64,000 bases of DNA, taken from assembly GCF_024763615.1 (NCBI RefSeq), contig NC_077222.1:83328001-83392000 (forward strand), given 5' to 3'. A program made the position numbers and the translations under genes. Shown here one piece after another: positions 35,240 through 48,000 of the stretch (position 1 is the stretch's first letter; every line of letters begins with the position of its first letter). The notes beneath the pieces were generated by a model. The model did not search any database and was not told the DNA's origin. It was given only the letters and a program-made list of their open reading frames with translations. Source of the DNA: Phlebotomus papatasi (taxonomy: Eukaryota > Arthropoda > Insecta > Diptera > Psychodidae).

Positions 35240-35919
35240 GGGAATATTGATGACTTCTAAGGAATGTCCTCGAAAAAGCACTGTGACTTTTCCACACGAA
35301 GAATTCCACTAAATCACACAATTTCCCAGACGTTTTTCCATCTCACTGTTAAAATCACACAAAGAAGGTGTTTCTTCCACTTTGATTGTTGGAACAATGC
35401 CTCCAAAAGGCAATATCAATTATTAATTGCATTCACAAAAGTCTCACGTGAGATTTATTTCCAATCTCAGATTCACATTATTCGCAATGCGGGTGATTTG
35501 CAGCGTGTGGACTTTTCTTGGTCACCTTTTGTTCCACCTGGCGCAGTCCTCCTGGTTTGGATTTCGCGATCGAGCCCTCTTTCGTGGTAGTTCTCTCTTT
35601 GCCTCACTTTTTTCGGGTTGTTTCACAATATTTTCGGTGAATTTTCTCAACCGCGAACAACAATGCAGCACACGCGAAACTTTCAATTGGACAGGTATCT
35701 CGCGATGCCTGAGAGACCATCAAGGGAGTTCTTTTACGCAAAAAAAAAAGAAACAGGCCCCAATAGTTGCGCAGTCGATTTGTTTGCGCGCGAAAAGAGA
35801 ATATCTACGAGGGAATCGCAACAGTATATGGTGTCACTCCATCGGTGGCTGGTGGTGAACTGAAGACACTCGCGAGCAGCTGAAGATTGGTTGCTGAGGA
35901 ACTCCAACTCCAACTCACC

Positions 35920-36300
35920 TGGGAACTGCTCAACTGTGTAAAATCGTTCCGGTGTAATTGAAAATCTTTCCCTCTCTTTTCTCTCTCTACCTTTCTTGCG
36001 ATATGGAATCCCCCCGATACCAATTTCGCCATTCAACAGTTCAATGTCGCAGTGGTATTATAATGCACTTCTTCGGTGAAAAGAACAAGAGATTCTGACA
36101 CAACAGAAATGATTTATGCAATCGCTCTCTTATCCCTCTTTTCATCTCCGAGCGAGCGACTTTCATGTCCGGGACTGGCAATTGTCTCTTCTCTGGCACG
36201 GATTCTGGACCGTGTTTCTGTCACTCTGGCTTCATTAAGATCAACTCGATGATGTTCTCGCACTGACCTCTTTCTGCACCTGAGCCTTATCGCAAAAACC
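35920..36300 (-). promoter_or_regulatory. Possible promoter and noncoding first exon (minus strand)
   Basis: The island 35260-36330 is distinctly GC-richer and free of repeats. On the minus strand a strong donor, CCCAG followed by GTGAGTTGG, is at about 35920. A TCAGTGCGAG initiator-like motif lies about 340 bp upstream of it, near 36263. No coding frame continues into a recognised protein. It could be the first exon of a minus-strand gene downstream, perhaps the ZP gene, or belong to a gene outside the window. Confidence 0.3.
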
Positions 36301-36544
36301 GACACCAAGCACACCAGCGATTGAGATCGAGAGCATTTTAAAGTGCCACATAATTTTATGATTTTGTTGTAGAGCTTTCAATGCCATTGGTTGATAGTTT
36401 TCTAGATATATCCGAGTCAATGGATCTCAATTTTTGCTTTCAGCTCTAATAGTTTTTAACATATTTGAGATATCATCGCATTATCTTTAATGAAAACACT
36501 TTGCTTTGCACTGAAATGAAAAAAAATCATAAGGGGTGTATTCA

Positions 36545-36690
36545 AAGGCTTAGGCTCCTGACACACTTACGACTTAAGCCGAGAGACGACTTAGTGGAAA
36601 ATGATAGAAATGTGGTTTAACCATTTAACCATTATTTCGAGTATAATTACGCTAAGCCGTCTCTCGACTAATGATCAGGTCTGTTAAGGC
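36545..36690. mobile_element. Family C element (TGACACACTTACGACTTA), short copy
   Basis: Left CTGACACACTTACGACTTAA and AGCCGAGAGACGACTTAG; right CTAAGCCGTCTCTCGACT. A palindromic MITE of about 140 bp, related to 47087-47200 and 59967-60483. Confidence 0.65.
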
Positions 36691-36960
36691 CCTTAGCCAG
36701 GACTATAATAGTATAAGGAGGTTAAATTCAGAATTGCATGAGCCGGTATTTGTTTGAGAAGAACATTTTTTAAGGATTATCCTTAAAAGAAATGTTTTTC
36801 GAATAAGCTTTCTCGAATAATCGCAAAAAGTCCATTTTTTTAAACCAATCTTTATGAATTTGAGCTTATTCTAAAATCAATCATTTTTTAAAAAGATTTA
36901 ATATGAATGAATTTTTGAATTATCTAGATTGCAAAGAAACAAAGTAAGATTTTTGACATA

Positions 36961-37203
36961 CTCTGAAAAATATGTTTTGTCAAATTAACAAGACAAGTTT
37001 GTAAAAAGGATGTTCGTCCATACAGAATATGGAAAAGTTTTGTCAAATCGGTGGACAACTGGATTTTGGTAAAAGTTTGTCAAGAGGGTATTTTTCCATA
37101 TATAAAATGCAAGAAAAAGTTTTGTCAAATTGGTAAATAATATCCTTTTGACAAAATTTCAACAAAATCCATTTGTTCGTTTTAACAAGACATTTTTTCA
37201 GAG
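36961..37203. mobile_element. 243-bp MITE with CTCTGAAAAA ends
   Basis: Ends CTCTGAAAAA and TTTTTTCAGAG, flanked by TA. Inner words TTTTGTCAAAT and TTTTGACAAAA recur on both strands. Confidence 0.75.
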
Positions 37204-37421
37204 TAGGTATGTAATAAAAATTCAATTTTGTGTTTATTAAGGAAAAATTCCCATTTGGAACAGGTTCTGAATTAGAGGCTATTCTACCTTAGGAACTTTT
37301 TTTCTGAAGAAATTCTATTGAATCCGTTTCTGCACCGATTTTGACAGATTTAAAAGTATTATCGTAGATTTGCTTATGTATTCTCGGAACAAATTGCGTT
37401 TATGGTTTAAGCTTGGGAATA

Positions 37422-37614
37422 CAGTAGACTCTCTTTCAATTGGGCATTTGGGGCAAAATGTCATCCGATTTATCGATAGATTTAAGCATCAAAGCCTTTG
37501 TAAATTCCATAAAATTACAGCGATTTTGAGCAAATTAACTTCATAATTAAACGTGAAAATTGTCAACAAAATTTTTCGTCCGATTGAAAAAGAGCTGATT
37601 CAGTGAGTCTACTG
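37422..37614. mobile_element. MITE with CAGTAGACTCTC ends, copy 2
   Basis: Same ends as 13370-13601, slightly shorter, flanked by TA. Interior word AAATGTCATCCGATTTATCG is shared. Confidence 0.85.
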
Positions 37615-37809
37615 TAATGTCCCGGAAAAAGTAGTATTGTACCAAAAAGAGGTTCAGTTTTCACTATATACTTTAAGTGGTTCAGATATAGCTGATAAAC
37701 TTTTTCACTAGTTTTTTAAAAAGTGAATATAAAGTCTTTTTTTTTCTTAAGAAAAAGAGATCGAAATTAGCTGTAATTTTACTTTTAAACTTCTTTTGAA
37801 TATTCTCTA

Positions 37810-38891
37810 TAAAGCTGTCTACACAGCTGTCTACAAAGAAACTTCAATATTGAAGCGAATATTGAAACCAATATTTCAATAATTGGCTACACACTGAACA
37901 AATTGACTTCAATATTAAAAACACCAGTCTTTTCAGGGATTCACAGATCTTCTGGGATTTTCTTCCGTATTTTGTCAAGAACACCCAAAAATAACCAAGT
38001 TGGTCAGAAGATTTCTCCAGCATCCTCCAGCAAATCCCAGATCTTCTGGGATTTTCTTGTTCATTATGCCCAAAGCAATTAAGATACATTCTGTGGTCAG
38101 AGGATTCCTGGAGCTTCCTCCAAGAAATCCCGGATCTTCTGGGATTTTCTTGTATATTATGTCAAAAAACACTTCAGATTGAAAACAAAAGCCAAATAGA
38201 ATTAATAACTTGAATTCTCACAGACTTTCAGTATCATGCTTAGTATCATACCGTAGGAGAGTTTACTATCGCGAGCAAAAAGACTGGATGGTCACAACAA
38301 CAAGCCTTCGTTCCCTCCCTCTGTAGGATTCCAATTCGTATCATAAAATTATACTCATATGAAGTGCTTTGGGCATAATGAACAAGAAAATCCCAAAGAT
38401 CTCAGATTTCTTGGAGGAAGCTGCAGGAATCCTCTGACCACAGAAAGTATCTGAAGTGTTTTGGGCATAATATTCAAGAAAACCCCAGAAGTTCTGAGAT
38501 TTTCTGGAGGAAGCAGGTGATTAAGTGCTGACCAAGTTGGGTTCTTGAGGAGATTGAACAAAATATATAACCAAATTCCAAGAATCTGGGATTTTCTGGA
38601 GGAAGCATGAGAGATGTGTCTTGACTTGTATTTTGATCTTGGATGTGTTTTCATTGACATAATTTGGCCTAGTTTGTAGCCATTCAAAATAATGAAATAA
38701 AATATGGAATAAAATGTTCCATATTGAAACAAATATTTCAATTTTCAATAGTTGCCTACACACTGGACAATTTTCTTCAATATTGAAACATTTATGTCAA
38801 TAAATCTTTGCAATGTGGAGGCAATCCTTGTCAATAATTAACATTGAAAAGAAATATTTCAATAAATTATGTCTAATGTATAGCCAGCTTA
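37810..38891. mobile_element. 1.08-kb foldback element with tandem units in both arms
   Basis: Terminal words AAGCTGTCTACAC and ATGTATAGCCAGCTT are inverted. Subterminal parts are rich in TTCAATATTGAA-like palindromes. The left arm has about three units of roughly 110 bp built on GATCTTCTGGGATTTTCTTG then ATTATGCCCAAAG. The right arm has the same units inverted. The overlapping short frames on both strands are translations of these repeats. Confidence 0.75.
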
Positions 38892-39919
38892 AGACTTTAG
38901 TCAAAATTCTCATAAATCAATATCAACAGCGAATTTTAGGATCTCAAATTTGTAATGCGGAAAACATATCCACAAAAATTCTCTAAAAAAATTTTCAAGT
39001 AAATTTTTCTTGGTGTTAATGGGTTGAAAATACAAAATGATAAAATTTATTATAATGAATATAATGTGTTTATATGTTTAAAAATCCCTTAAGCCCAATC
39101 TTGATAAACCTGACGAACTTCGTAAGATGACAGGGCTGAAAACTTGATATTAGACACTATGGAACATTTTTCTACTTCAAATGGAAAATGTTCTTTAATC
39201 TGAAAGACTTTTCTGCAAGACTGTTTTTTTTTCAATTGAGGAAAAATGTAATACTCAACCGATTTTGATTATTTTTGAAAAACTTGAAAGACTCCCTAAA
39301 AGCTTTCCTACGATAATTTTGTAGCTTTCTTTTATTTGTTCTTTCTCTAAATTCTGAGACTAATCAAGCTTGAAATCTTTAAATTGGCTTCTATTTTCTC
39401 AATATCAGTTTAACCCTGGGTTTTTTCACTATATGCAAAGAAAGAAATCCTTTGCTTTATAAGTGTAATCCTATAGTCTTCTTTACAAACTCCGTTAGGT
39501 ATGTATAATAGGAAAATGCAATTTATTATGCAAGGGAGTCTATAAAAAAGAATATTACCTTTAATCTTATAATATATGTATATATACAATATATTGTGAT
39601 TATTGTAATAGAATGTGTTGGGTTAATCATCGGACAATGCATTGTTGTGCTCAAAGATGAAAGAGTAAAAAGAAAGCCAAAGAATTTTCAAACTAAACAC
39701 TGAGTGAGAACCCTTCTACAGCCTTTAATCCGTAATAAATTGTGTAATTATCTTTTTTTTCTTAATTTGAAAGATAATCATTTTATAGTTTGGAAAAGAT
39801 TTTAGGCAACAAATTAGTTTTTTTTTCGATTTATTGATTTAAGAATAAAATCGTATTAAATGGAGAACTTCTGGAACATTTTATTCTAACATTGCTTTTT
39901 GTGGTTTTTAGAACTCTCA
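38892..39919. other. AT-rich noncoding DNA
   Basis: No gene or bounded element recognised. Confidence 0.35.
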
Positions 39920-39949
39920 AATGATGGAATTGATTTTTCAGGAAGTTTC

Positions 39950-40960
39950 ATGCCACGCAATCTCTTCTGACTGTTTAGCAGCTCACCTCAAAGCTAATCT
40001 ACCGGGTCATGGGATGAGCAGCAATTTAATTAAAATTCCCCCAAGCGATTTGGAGGGAGAAGGTGAGGACGGCGGCCACGTGAGAGAATTCACAGAATCC
40101 CTGGGATGGCTCATGTGGCGCTCACCAGAGGTCATAGAGCGGAACCCTCAGTGAATTCTTCTAAAGCCCTGCAGAATCATCTGGCGGAAAGATCACACTG
40201 GGAACAGTTAGAGTGCCTGAACGTGATGTCACGGGATGTCACCTGGGTGCACTATTGAGAGATGTTCCCGTTGAGATTGGGGGAAATGGAGCATGTCAGA
40301 TTCATCATCTTGCAGTGACAGTTGCAAGAACCTTCCGTGGGAGGAGATCAATTGTTCCTCGGATGCGGAACCAGTCTCACCTGCTACGCGAGGTCGTCAG
40401 AGAGGCAGATGGGAAAATTGTGTGATATTCAGCATCTTGTGGTGCTCTCGAATCGCTGAGCGCGAGGTCGAGAGCTCGTGTTTGTCTCTGCAGCGTGTAC
40501 CGTTAAAGTGAACCGTGGTCAGTGATACGGAGTCCTCTGAAGCGTGAAGGCAAAAGAGAGACGACCGCAAGAATCAGAGGTGAGAATGAAGTCGCACATC
40601 AAACACCATCAGGTAATACTCCATATATGCTGCATCTCCCTCCAAGCCCATCAGGATGATCGACCAGAGCGAGAGGGGAATGTGGGTGGTACAGTGAATA
40701 GGGTAAAATTTATTCCTCTTTCTTCCAGAGTATGTTCCACTAAAATAACTCACTTAATCGTCCAGCAATATCGCTCAATTTGCAGCCACTCTGCAATCTC
40801 GATGCACCAGCGCTGTTGGCGCTTGTGGAGAATGCGGGTCGCCCTCGAATGTTGGTCGCTAAAGAATCAGGCCTCTCCACCTCAACAGGTTTTTGCGAGC
40901 AAGTGAAGAAGGAGCATTTATCACAGCTCATTATCACTGCAACTGCCTCTGCCCTATTTT
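39950..40960. promoter_or_regulatory. GC-richer unique island, possible promoter with noncoding exons
   Basis: Repeat-free with raised GC. On the plus strand GGTCAGTGATACGG (about 40516) resembles an arthropod initiator, and donor-like sites follow (AGAG/GTGAGA about 40580, CATCAG/GTAATA about 40613). On the minus strand GATTAA/GTGAGT near 40760 is another donor. Several short overlapping frames exist, none recognisable. Strand and gene assignment are undecided. Confidence 0.25.
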
Positions 40961-41404
40961 ACCATCTTTTGCTCATTTTTTGTATCATTTAACTCGACTT
41001 GTAAATAACCTTTCCTTTTAGCACTTATTTTAAAGCCAACAATTAGAGGACTGATTTTGCAACTATTATTCTCACTTCCGAGCATTTACCTAGGAGTTCT
41101 ATTAAACCTTACATACTTCTTTTAATAGGTATTAAATGTGCATAATTATAATCATAGTCATAATTATAATTATAATCCAAATTATAGGTAATTTCCTTTG
41201 TTTTTGCTCTATTTTTTCAAATTGATTTCTTTTAAACTAGAACATTATGAGCAGTTCTGGTGTTAAATTCCTGATTTTTATGTCTCTCGTCCAATTCACC
41301 AACATACAATGTCGGCCAAGAGTCTCTTTACAAATGTATGTTCGAGAAACCAGATAGAAAAGAATGATAAAATTGTTTTTTTTTTGTTTTTGCAAATCGT
41401 TCCC
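40961..41404. other. AT-rich noncoding DNA
   Basis: No gene seen. A short TCATAATTATAATTATAATC-type repeat lies near 41159. Confidence 0.35.
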
Positions 41405-41830
41405 TCAGAATAAGAAACGAATAACTCACAGTAGGCAAATTTTACAATACAGCGATTTAAAGCTGAGATTTTACATGCAGAGTATAGGATTTTTGAGATT
41501 TAAAATCTCTATAACTTTGTAAATAATTGTCTTTCAAACAGTGAAGGTAGAGGGTATAAAGAAGTATCCAAAAAGTGAATAAAACGTTTTTTGTAAAAAA
41601 TCGAGTTGTACGACTTATATTCTGAGTCGTCGAAATGATGAGTTGCATAAATAATCCAAAGATTTTATGTATTTCAAAATGTATTTTTTTAACACATAAA
41701 CAACATCTATGGATATGGATAGGCAACTTATTTGCAAAAAGAAAAATTTTATAAAAGTATTTTTTCATCATTTTTTTCCAACTGATTTCTTGAACATAGA
41801 TTATGTCAAGAAACTTTTGACCGACACTGT
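41405..41830 (-). repeat. Repeat family F, copy 2, with Tc1-like terminus
   Basis: Matches 28440-28665 in reverse complement. Its far end reads, on the minus strand, ACAGTGTCGGTCAAAAGTTT then CTTGACATAATC, which resembles Tc1-family terminal sequence. No transposase frame is preserved. Confidence 0.5.
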
Positions 41831-42460
41831 ACTTTAACCCATTCCTTACCATGGTATTATAGAACATACGCAAATTGAGTAATTTTAGATGATTTATTCC
41901 AGGGCAATTGATATTCGAATTTCTATCGGGAATGGATTTTTAGTTACTTTTAGTCCTTCAATTACTTGGACAAAACCTCCCGACAGAGATGGAAATACAT
42001 TTTGTTATTCTTTTCTTGCTTCGCGTGAAGTCATGCAAAAATTTTGCTCAAAATGGCGTACGGAAAATTCGACATCCCGTCGAATCTGTTAAAATTGACC
42101 TTCATCCTCTTTCCTGATTTGAATTCTAAAATAATATGTAGAATAATAAAATGTAAGTAATATAGCGTTTTTTTCATTAATCTACGTTTTTCGATAAAGG
42201 TAAATGTTCAAATTGTGTATTCCAAATGGTACAGAGTAGAGTGTCAATAGGTCATGGTCCTGAAACGAGTTCGTCAAAAGGTATTCCTTTCACCCTACGA
42301 TTTCTTTCATTTTTGGTTATGTGAGATTATGTTGGCTGACATTCGACCATATACGAAAATTTAAAATATTTTGTGTGATTTATGAATCAGTTCAAATCGG
42401 TTGAGAACCGATAAATGATGCGAAAGTACTTTTGAGGTACGTTTATCAATTTAATTAATA

Positions 42461-42705
42461 ATGGAAAATCGATTTCCCAGAAAAGCTATGCAAGCCATTG
42501 TGATGAGACCTCGAACTAGGGGCAGATCTAGGACAAGGTGGCTGAATCAAATTCAGGATCTTGCCTTGGAGCGCCTTAAGATCGAACCCGAACATATTTC
42601 TGAAGTGGTGGAGGATCGACAGGCGTGGGCTACTAAATTTGATGTCATGGTCCGCGACCCCAATAGGGATGAGCGGTTGAAAATGATGATGATTGTGATG
42701 AAAAA
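42461..42705 (+). mobile_element. 3' end of a non-LTR retrotransposon (LINE)
   Basis: An 82-codon stretch (FPRKAMQAIVMRPRTRGRSR... EVVEDRQAWATKFDVMVRD) is the C-terminal, post-reverse-transcriptase part of a LINE ORF2. The end of 51123-51987 encodes the homologous PRPRGRHRTK region. It terminates in an ATG/GAT-rich tail, typical of some LINE 3' ends. It is 5'-truncated and dead. Confidence 0.75.
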
Positions 42706-42719
42706 TCGATCTTTTTTAA

Positions 42720-43180
42720 CTTTGTAATGCAGACTCCTTTGTTAAGACAATAAGAGCTTTCGAAAAATAGGAACTCGAACACATCTGTTCCCTCCCTGAC
42801 CCAAGATTTTATGAGTTCAAAATTAAATCTTAAAATAGCCATTATTCCTAAATGAAACAAGTTCATAATTGAATTCTACTATTTAGGGTGATTATGAAAG
42901 GACTCGTAAAATGCTAGTTCTCTAGATTAACTATACTAAGTACGTTCTTCGATCACAATTAGAGCCACTGGGGTTCTAAAATCGCAAAATCTGTAATCAA
43001 AAATTCTAAGTCGATTGTCTCGAAGTTATCTTCGATTGTACTGAAGTTTAGTTAATTTTAATTTAATGTCGTTTTATTAAGAAGTAAAATAGCGGCTATC
43101 ACCGTCTAAAACGACGTAAAATGCATACAGTCAAGTGTGCTAATCCGGGCGCTTCGCTATCTGGATCGTTTATGACTAAA
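42720..43180. other. Noncoding DNA
   Basis: No gene or element recognised. Confidence 0.35.
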
Positions 43181-43322
43181 GCCCAACGCACAATAACTTT
43201 TGTTTGTATACATGTTTTTAAAATTTCCTATGTGAGTGAGCGAGATGATTAGATCGAGATTTCATTCACTCTAATTAAAATGTCAAAAACATGTTTACAA
43301 AACAAAAGTTATTGTGCGCTGG
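43181..43322. mobile_element. Short inverted-repeat MITE, copy 2 (CGCACAATAAC family)
   Basis: Ends GCCCAACGCACAATAACTTT and AAAGTTATTGTGCGCTGG match 1967-2110. Confidence 0.75.
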
Positions 43323-43990
43323 ACATAATCCACTTAAAATAATATTTTTATATTTATTTCCGTAATATAGTCATTTCAGTAACATAATATAACTATTCAA
43401 GTTTGAGAAAAAGCAAAAATAATATTTTTATCCATTAATTAAGTGAGTGTAATCGACTCATTTCAATCTTGTGCCAGCTAGGTTCTTCACTAAAAATTTT
43501 CTAACAGTGATATTTTCGCTAATGATAGCTGGTTGATTGAAAACATTTATTGTTTTTTCCTTGTGACAAAAGTATTTTAAATCCAAAGGTTTAATTAAAA
43601 GTAAATTAGCGAAAAGGCGACCCAGTTAGTATATCCTGACTTATTTCAGTATTATCATTATTTTATAGATTTTCTTTAATATTTTTTATGATTTTTTTTA
43701 TATTATGTTTCTGAATGAAACAGTGAATAATTCTACGGATTTAGAAGAAGTAAACAAGAATTTCATCAGTCCAAAAACAAGCGTTTAAGTAGCACTCTTC
43801 GGAAAACGATCCAGTTACCCCACCTTACTATATGAATAAAATTTTAGTGATTCAACATTGTCACACTCATGCCATCCTCGTCTTAGTCAAGCTATGAGTG
43901 ATATTACTTTGATCGAAGTAGTTTTCCAGTTTCCTCTATTAAAAATAGATCAACCAAAGAGAAACCCAGATGACCTTACGATCGTAAGGA

Positions 43991-44127
43991 TACGTCTACA
44001 CACTAGTAGATTTTTTTTTAAAAATGCCTTTTTTAAAAAATTTTGACGTTTCTGCCTACAAGATAGGAGAAATTTTCTTAAAAAGGCATTTTTTTTTTAA
44101 AAAATTCTACTATAATGTGTAGACGCC
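43991..44127. mobile_element. MITE with ACGTCTACACA ends
   Basis: Inverted ends TACGTCTACACACTAGTAGA and TCTACTATAATGTGTAGACG, each followed inward by A/T-runs and AAAATGCCTTTTT. About 137 bp, noncoding. Confidence 0.75.
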
Positions 44128-45017
44128 ATTTATAGGCAACCTTGGAGTGTAAAAAATCACGCTGAACCAATTTTACTAATTTGTATCGAGATCAACTGAT
44201 TTTTGCTTCACACGATTCATTATTCTAAATCAAATCCTAGCTTGGCCTCAGATGAGGCCAATATCTTTGTTTTCTTAATGCTAGCTACGAATAAAACCGT
44301 AACTCATTAAATTTATCATTTTATTTATCTCATTAATTTATCAAGATTTCAATTTGTATCATTTATACTTTCTTTTTTTCCTCTTTACCACTTTTTACGA
44401 ATTTTGTGTTATAACTGCCTTGGGAAGAGAGCACATTTTTCATCATCAAATGCATTATCTTCGATCGCGCGCATTTTTTAAGATCTAGGAGAAACTTGTT
44501 AAATGTTACCACTCTAAAACATTTGAAATGTTTTGAGCTGAAACAATTCCTTTGCCGGAAAGACCGGAAACCGTAGCGTCCTCTTAGTAGGCCAAATTCC
44601 AGAGAGAAAACCAAAATTATATAGTCAATGTATAATTATTCTTATCCATTTATATCCTTGTTTAATCATCTCAGCTTCTAAGTAATCAATGTTATTGTAG
44701 TTATTATTCCGAGAATTTTCCTCAATCATGTATGGATTCCATCTATAAATTACTAAAATTCATTTTCCTAATCTCAACAGAGTCACTGTTTTTTTTTTCC
44801 TTTCATCAGTTTTTTTTTTATAAAATAGAGAAAAAAGGCTTTAAGAAAATTGTAGATTGTTGGAGATACAACTAAGCTTCCACAATGAGGAATTTGCATA
44901 TAATCATTCATTCAGTTATTTTTTCTGTTTGTTTTCAAATATTTTTGAGGGATTCAACGCAGTGTGTTCTATCTTTCTCATTCGATGCATTTATCCTTTC
45001 GAAGCTCTCTCACTCAC
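44128..45017. other. 3' flank of RBM25
   Basis: AT-rich; the part near 45000 is presumed 3' UTR of the minus-strand RBM25 gene. No other gene recognised. Confidence 0.4.
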
Positions 45018-48000
45018 TCATTTATCCAGTCCAACTTTTTTGGCTTCCACTTCATAGATAAGAAGACGCCACATTTTAACCACAAACACCTCAGCTTCCT
45101 CATCGAGAACCTGCAAATAAAAAACAAAACAATTTGGCAAATTTTAGATTATTCGAAGATAAATTCCAGAAAATGTATCGTTCTCACCATCTGGACATCA
45201 TCGAGTATCCCTTGTGGTGTGCTCCCAGCTAGGACTTTTGAACAAATAAAGTCCACAAGAGTGGGTTCTGGTTCTCCAATATACTCAATAATTTTCTTAT
45301 TGATCCACGGTCGTATCTTCTTCTCCATTAGCGTGTTGTCCGTCTCATTCCAGTCGAGTTTGTAATTGAAAAGATCCTCCTTCTCAGTCGGAATCCGATC
45401 AATAATGCTCTTAATGTGCTTCCTCCTCTCCTCTTGACTCCTAGCCGCCTCCTCGCCACTCTTCTTCGTGGACGATTCCTCCTTCTTCCTCGACGACGTC
45501 GAATTCTTGCTGGCCTGAATAGCAGCCGCAGCTGCTGCAGCCACGGCCGCTTGACTCGGAGGCACCACCACAGTGGCATTGGACTTTGTGCTATCCTCAT
45601 AATCCAGCGGCACCAGTTTCCTCTTCTTGGGACCATTAGTCTCCTCAGCATCATCATCCATACTAAACACATCCTTCATCTCAAGCTTCTTTCGCTTGGC
45701 CGTAGCCTCGCCCAAATTGAGAGAGATCATCGATGTGTTCAGCACAGGCGGAGTTCCCGACAATCGCTCAGACGACTGAGAATTGTGATGATGGTGATGG
45801 TGGTGGTGATGATGATGATGATGATTCGCCGGGGGACTCGATCCACGTGCCGACGCCCGAGAATCCTCATCATTCTGTTAAAAACAAATCGAAATTCTCA
45901 TTGAAACGAATATTTACGATATTTACGATAATTTTAAGTACTCGCATTATCTAATCGCAATCACGTTCTCATGAATATTGACTAAAATTAAAGTTTTGAA
46001 TGCATTTAAAATCCTTCAAATCTCTAAAGACAATCGCGCTAAAGTATTTTATAAGATTTAAGTATTTATTTACATGTAAGATAAGATTTCGCCAAGGGTT
46101 AGTTCTCCACTTCGGATTACCGATGCATCTAGGCCACAATTGGGCCCCTTATGTTTCGTAATTACATTAAGCTGTCTCTTGGCTTAAGTCGTAAGTTTGT
46201 TCAGGGCATTAATCTGGATTTGACTTCCTAGGTTTTGAGACCTTAATCAGAAAACCGATAAATATTCTCCCACAGGAAGTTCAAGTTCTCGAGTCATTGT
46301 GACCACCCAAGTCTTTGCGAAAACCCTGTCTTTGTGACAATTTAAAGAACTCCAACAAGCCATTTACAATAGACTCTCGCTCAATCGACTCTTTTTCAAT
46401 CGGACGAAAAATTTTGTTGACAATTTTCACGTATAATTATGAAGCTAATTTGCTCAAATTTACTGTAGATTTTCCTATTTTATCGTGATTCTTTATAATT
46501 GAGCGCTTTTTGTGGAATTTACAAAGACTTTGACGCCCAAATCTATCGATAACTACCGAGAGTATACTGTACAAGTAAGGAACAACTGTAATGCATGCAC
46601 TACTAAAAAGAAAAAAGGTGGCTAACAAGTCACAGAGTGACCCCATAGAAATCACGCAAATGGAAAGGTTTTTGATAACCTGTTGCCGTAGACTTTGTGA
46701 CCATCATCTGAAGAAATATTCGGACTTTCTTTTGATAGCATACATCCGAAATCTATTCTTTGTCGCAACAAAAGCGAGCAAATGACGTAGTCGCTATATC
46801 CGTAGAGAGGTTTAGATCCTTTGAGTAATAGGATCAAGAAAAGAGTTAGGTACTCCGCAGGCCAGGGACTGTAACCTTTCCTCAAGACAACCCTGATCCT
46901 TTCGGATTGGACAAGTACTCCAATGAAGACATTGGTAGTCAGGATGGTCGAGATGTAGCAGTCAAAATTCCCCGCCTAATAGCTGGTAAGGCAACCCGAA
47001 TATTCGAGACGCAATGTCTCCTTTCTAGGTCAGCGCCTCTGGTGGTGGAGAAGACGACTGTGTTAGGACCTTGACAGACCTGAGGATTAGCCGAGAGACG
47101 CCTTAGCGTAATTATATTAGAAATAATGGTCAAACTACATTTCCATCATTTTCCACTAAGTCGTCTCTCGGCTTAAGTCGTAAGTGTGTCTAATGCCGCC
47201 TTCAGACTAGAGGTTTAGCTCAGTTCCCGAAGGTCTTAAAATCTAAATAACAAGCAATTTTATTGATTTTTCAAAATCTAATGAATCATTACCCCTTATA
47301 ATCTAATCCTAAGCAACAATTTTCTAAAAAAAATCGTGCCTGATTAGGAACTAGAGGAGTTAAGCCAGATGGTTAAATCTTAGGTCTAAAGCCCGTATAA
47401 GGCATTAGAGTTAGTCGATCGTCCGATCTCTGTGTACAGATGTGAGTACGTTGCGAGACGTGAAAGTGTTATGTCCTGGACACACTTACGACTAAAATCC
47501 AGAGACGACTAAGCCCGTTCATAGCCAAGTCAGTTTCTGACACACTACAAACGAGGCTTAACCCTCTAATGGGTAAGACTGCCTCCAGGCGGTCTTCACC
47601 AAAATCACATTTAGAGCGACAATAAAGGTTTTATTTATTTAAAAGTGCTATAATGTCCTCGGTAATAGTCTTATAAACATCTCTTGAAAGTTTGAACTCA
47701 TTTTGACTCTTCGTTTTGTTGCTATTCCCAGTTTTGTGTGACAAGTCAGAGAAAAAGCAACAAAAAATATTTGTGCAAAAAAACTTATTTCCAATTTCCA
47801 TAAAAATACCGATTTCAAGTTATCTGACTAAAATAAATTTATTTTTTACTGAAAGATATGTCATTCTACTTTGTATATTTTATTTAAAAAATTTGAAAAA
47901 ACTAAAAATATGAATATTAGAAGCAAAAAGAGTTTCAACAATTTTTTATATTTTCTCACCTATCGCCTAAACTAAAAGAGATAATGAAGAATGGATGGTT

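Noticed and set aside
37844..38763. Several overlapping frames on both strands containing similar peptides
   Set aside because: They translate the mirrored tandem units of the foldback element.
45416..45904. Plus-strand 162-codon frame and overlapping frames opposite RBM25 exon 6
   Set aside because: Shadow of a confidently assigned coding exon; no independent splice or domain support.
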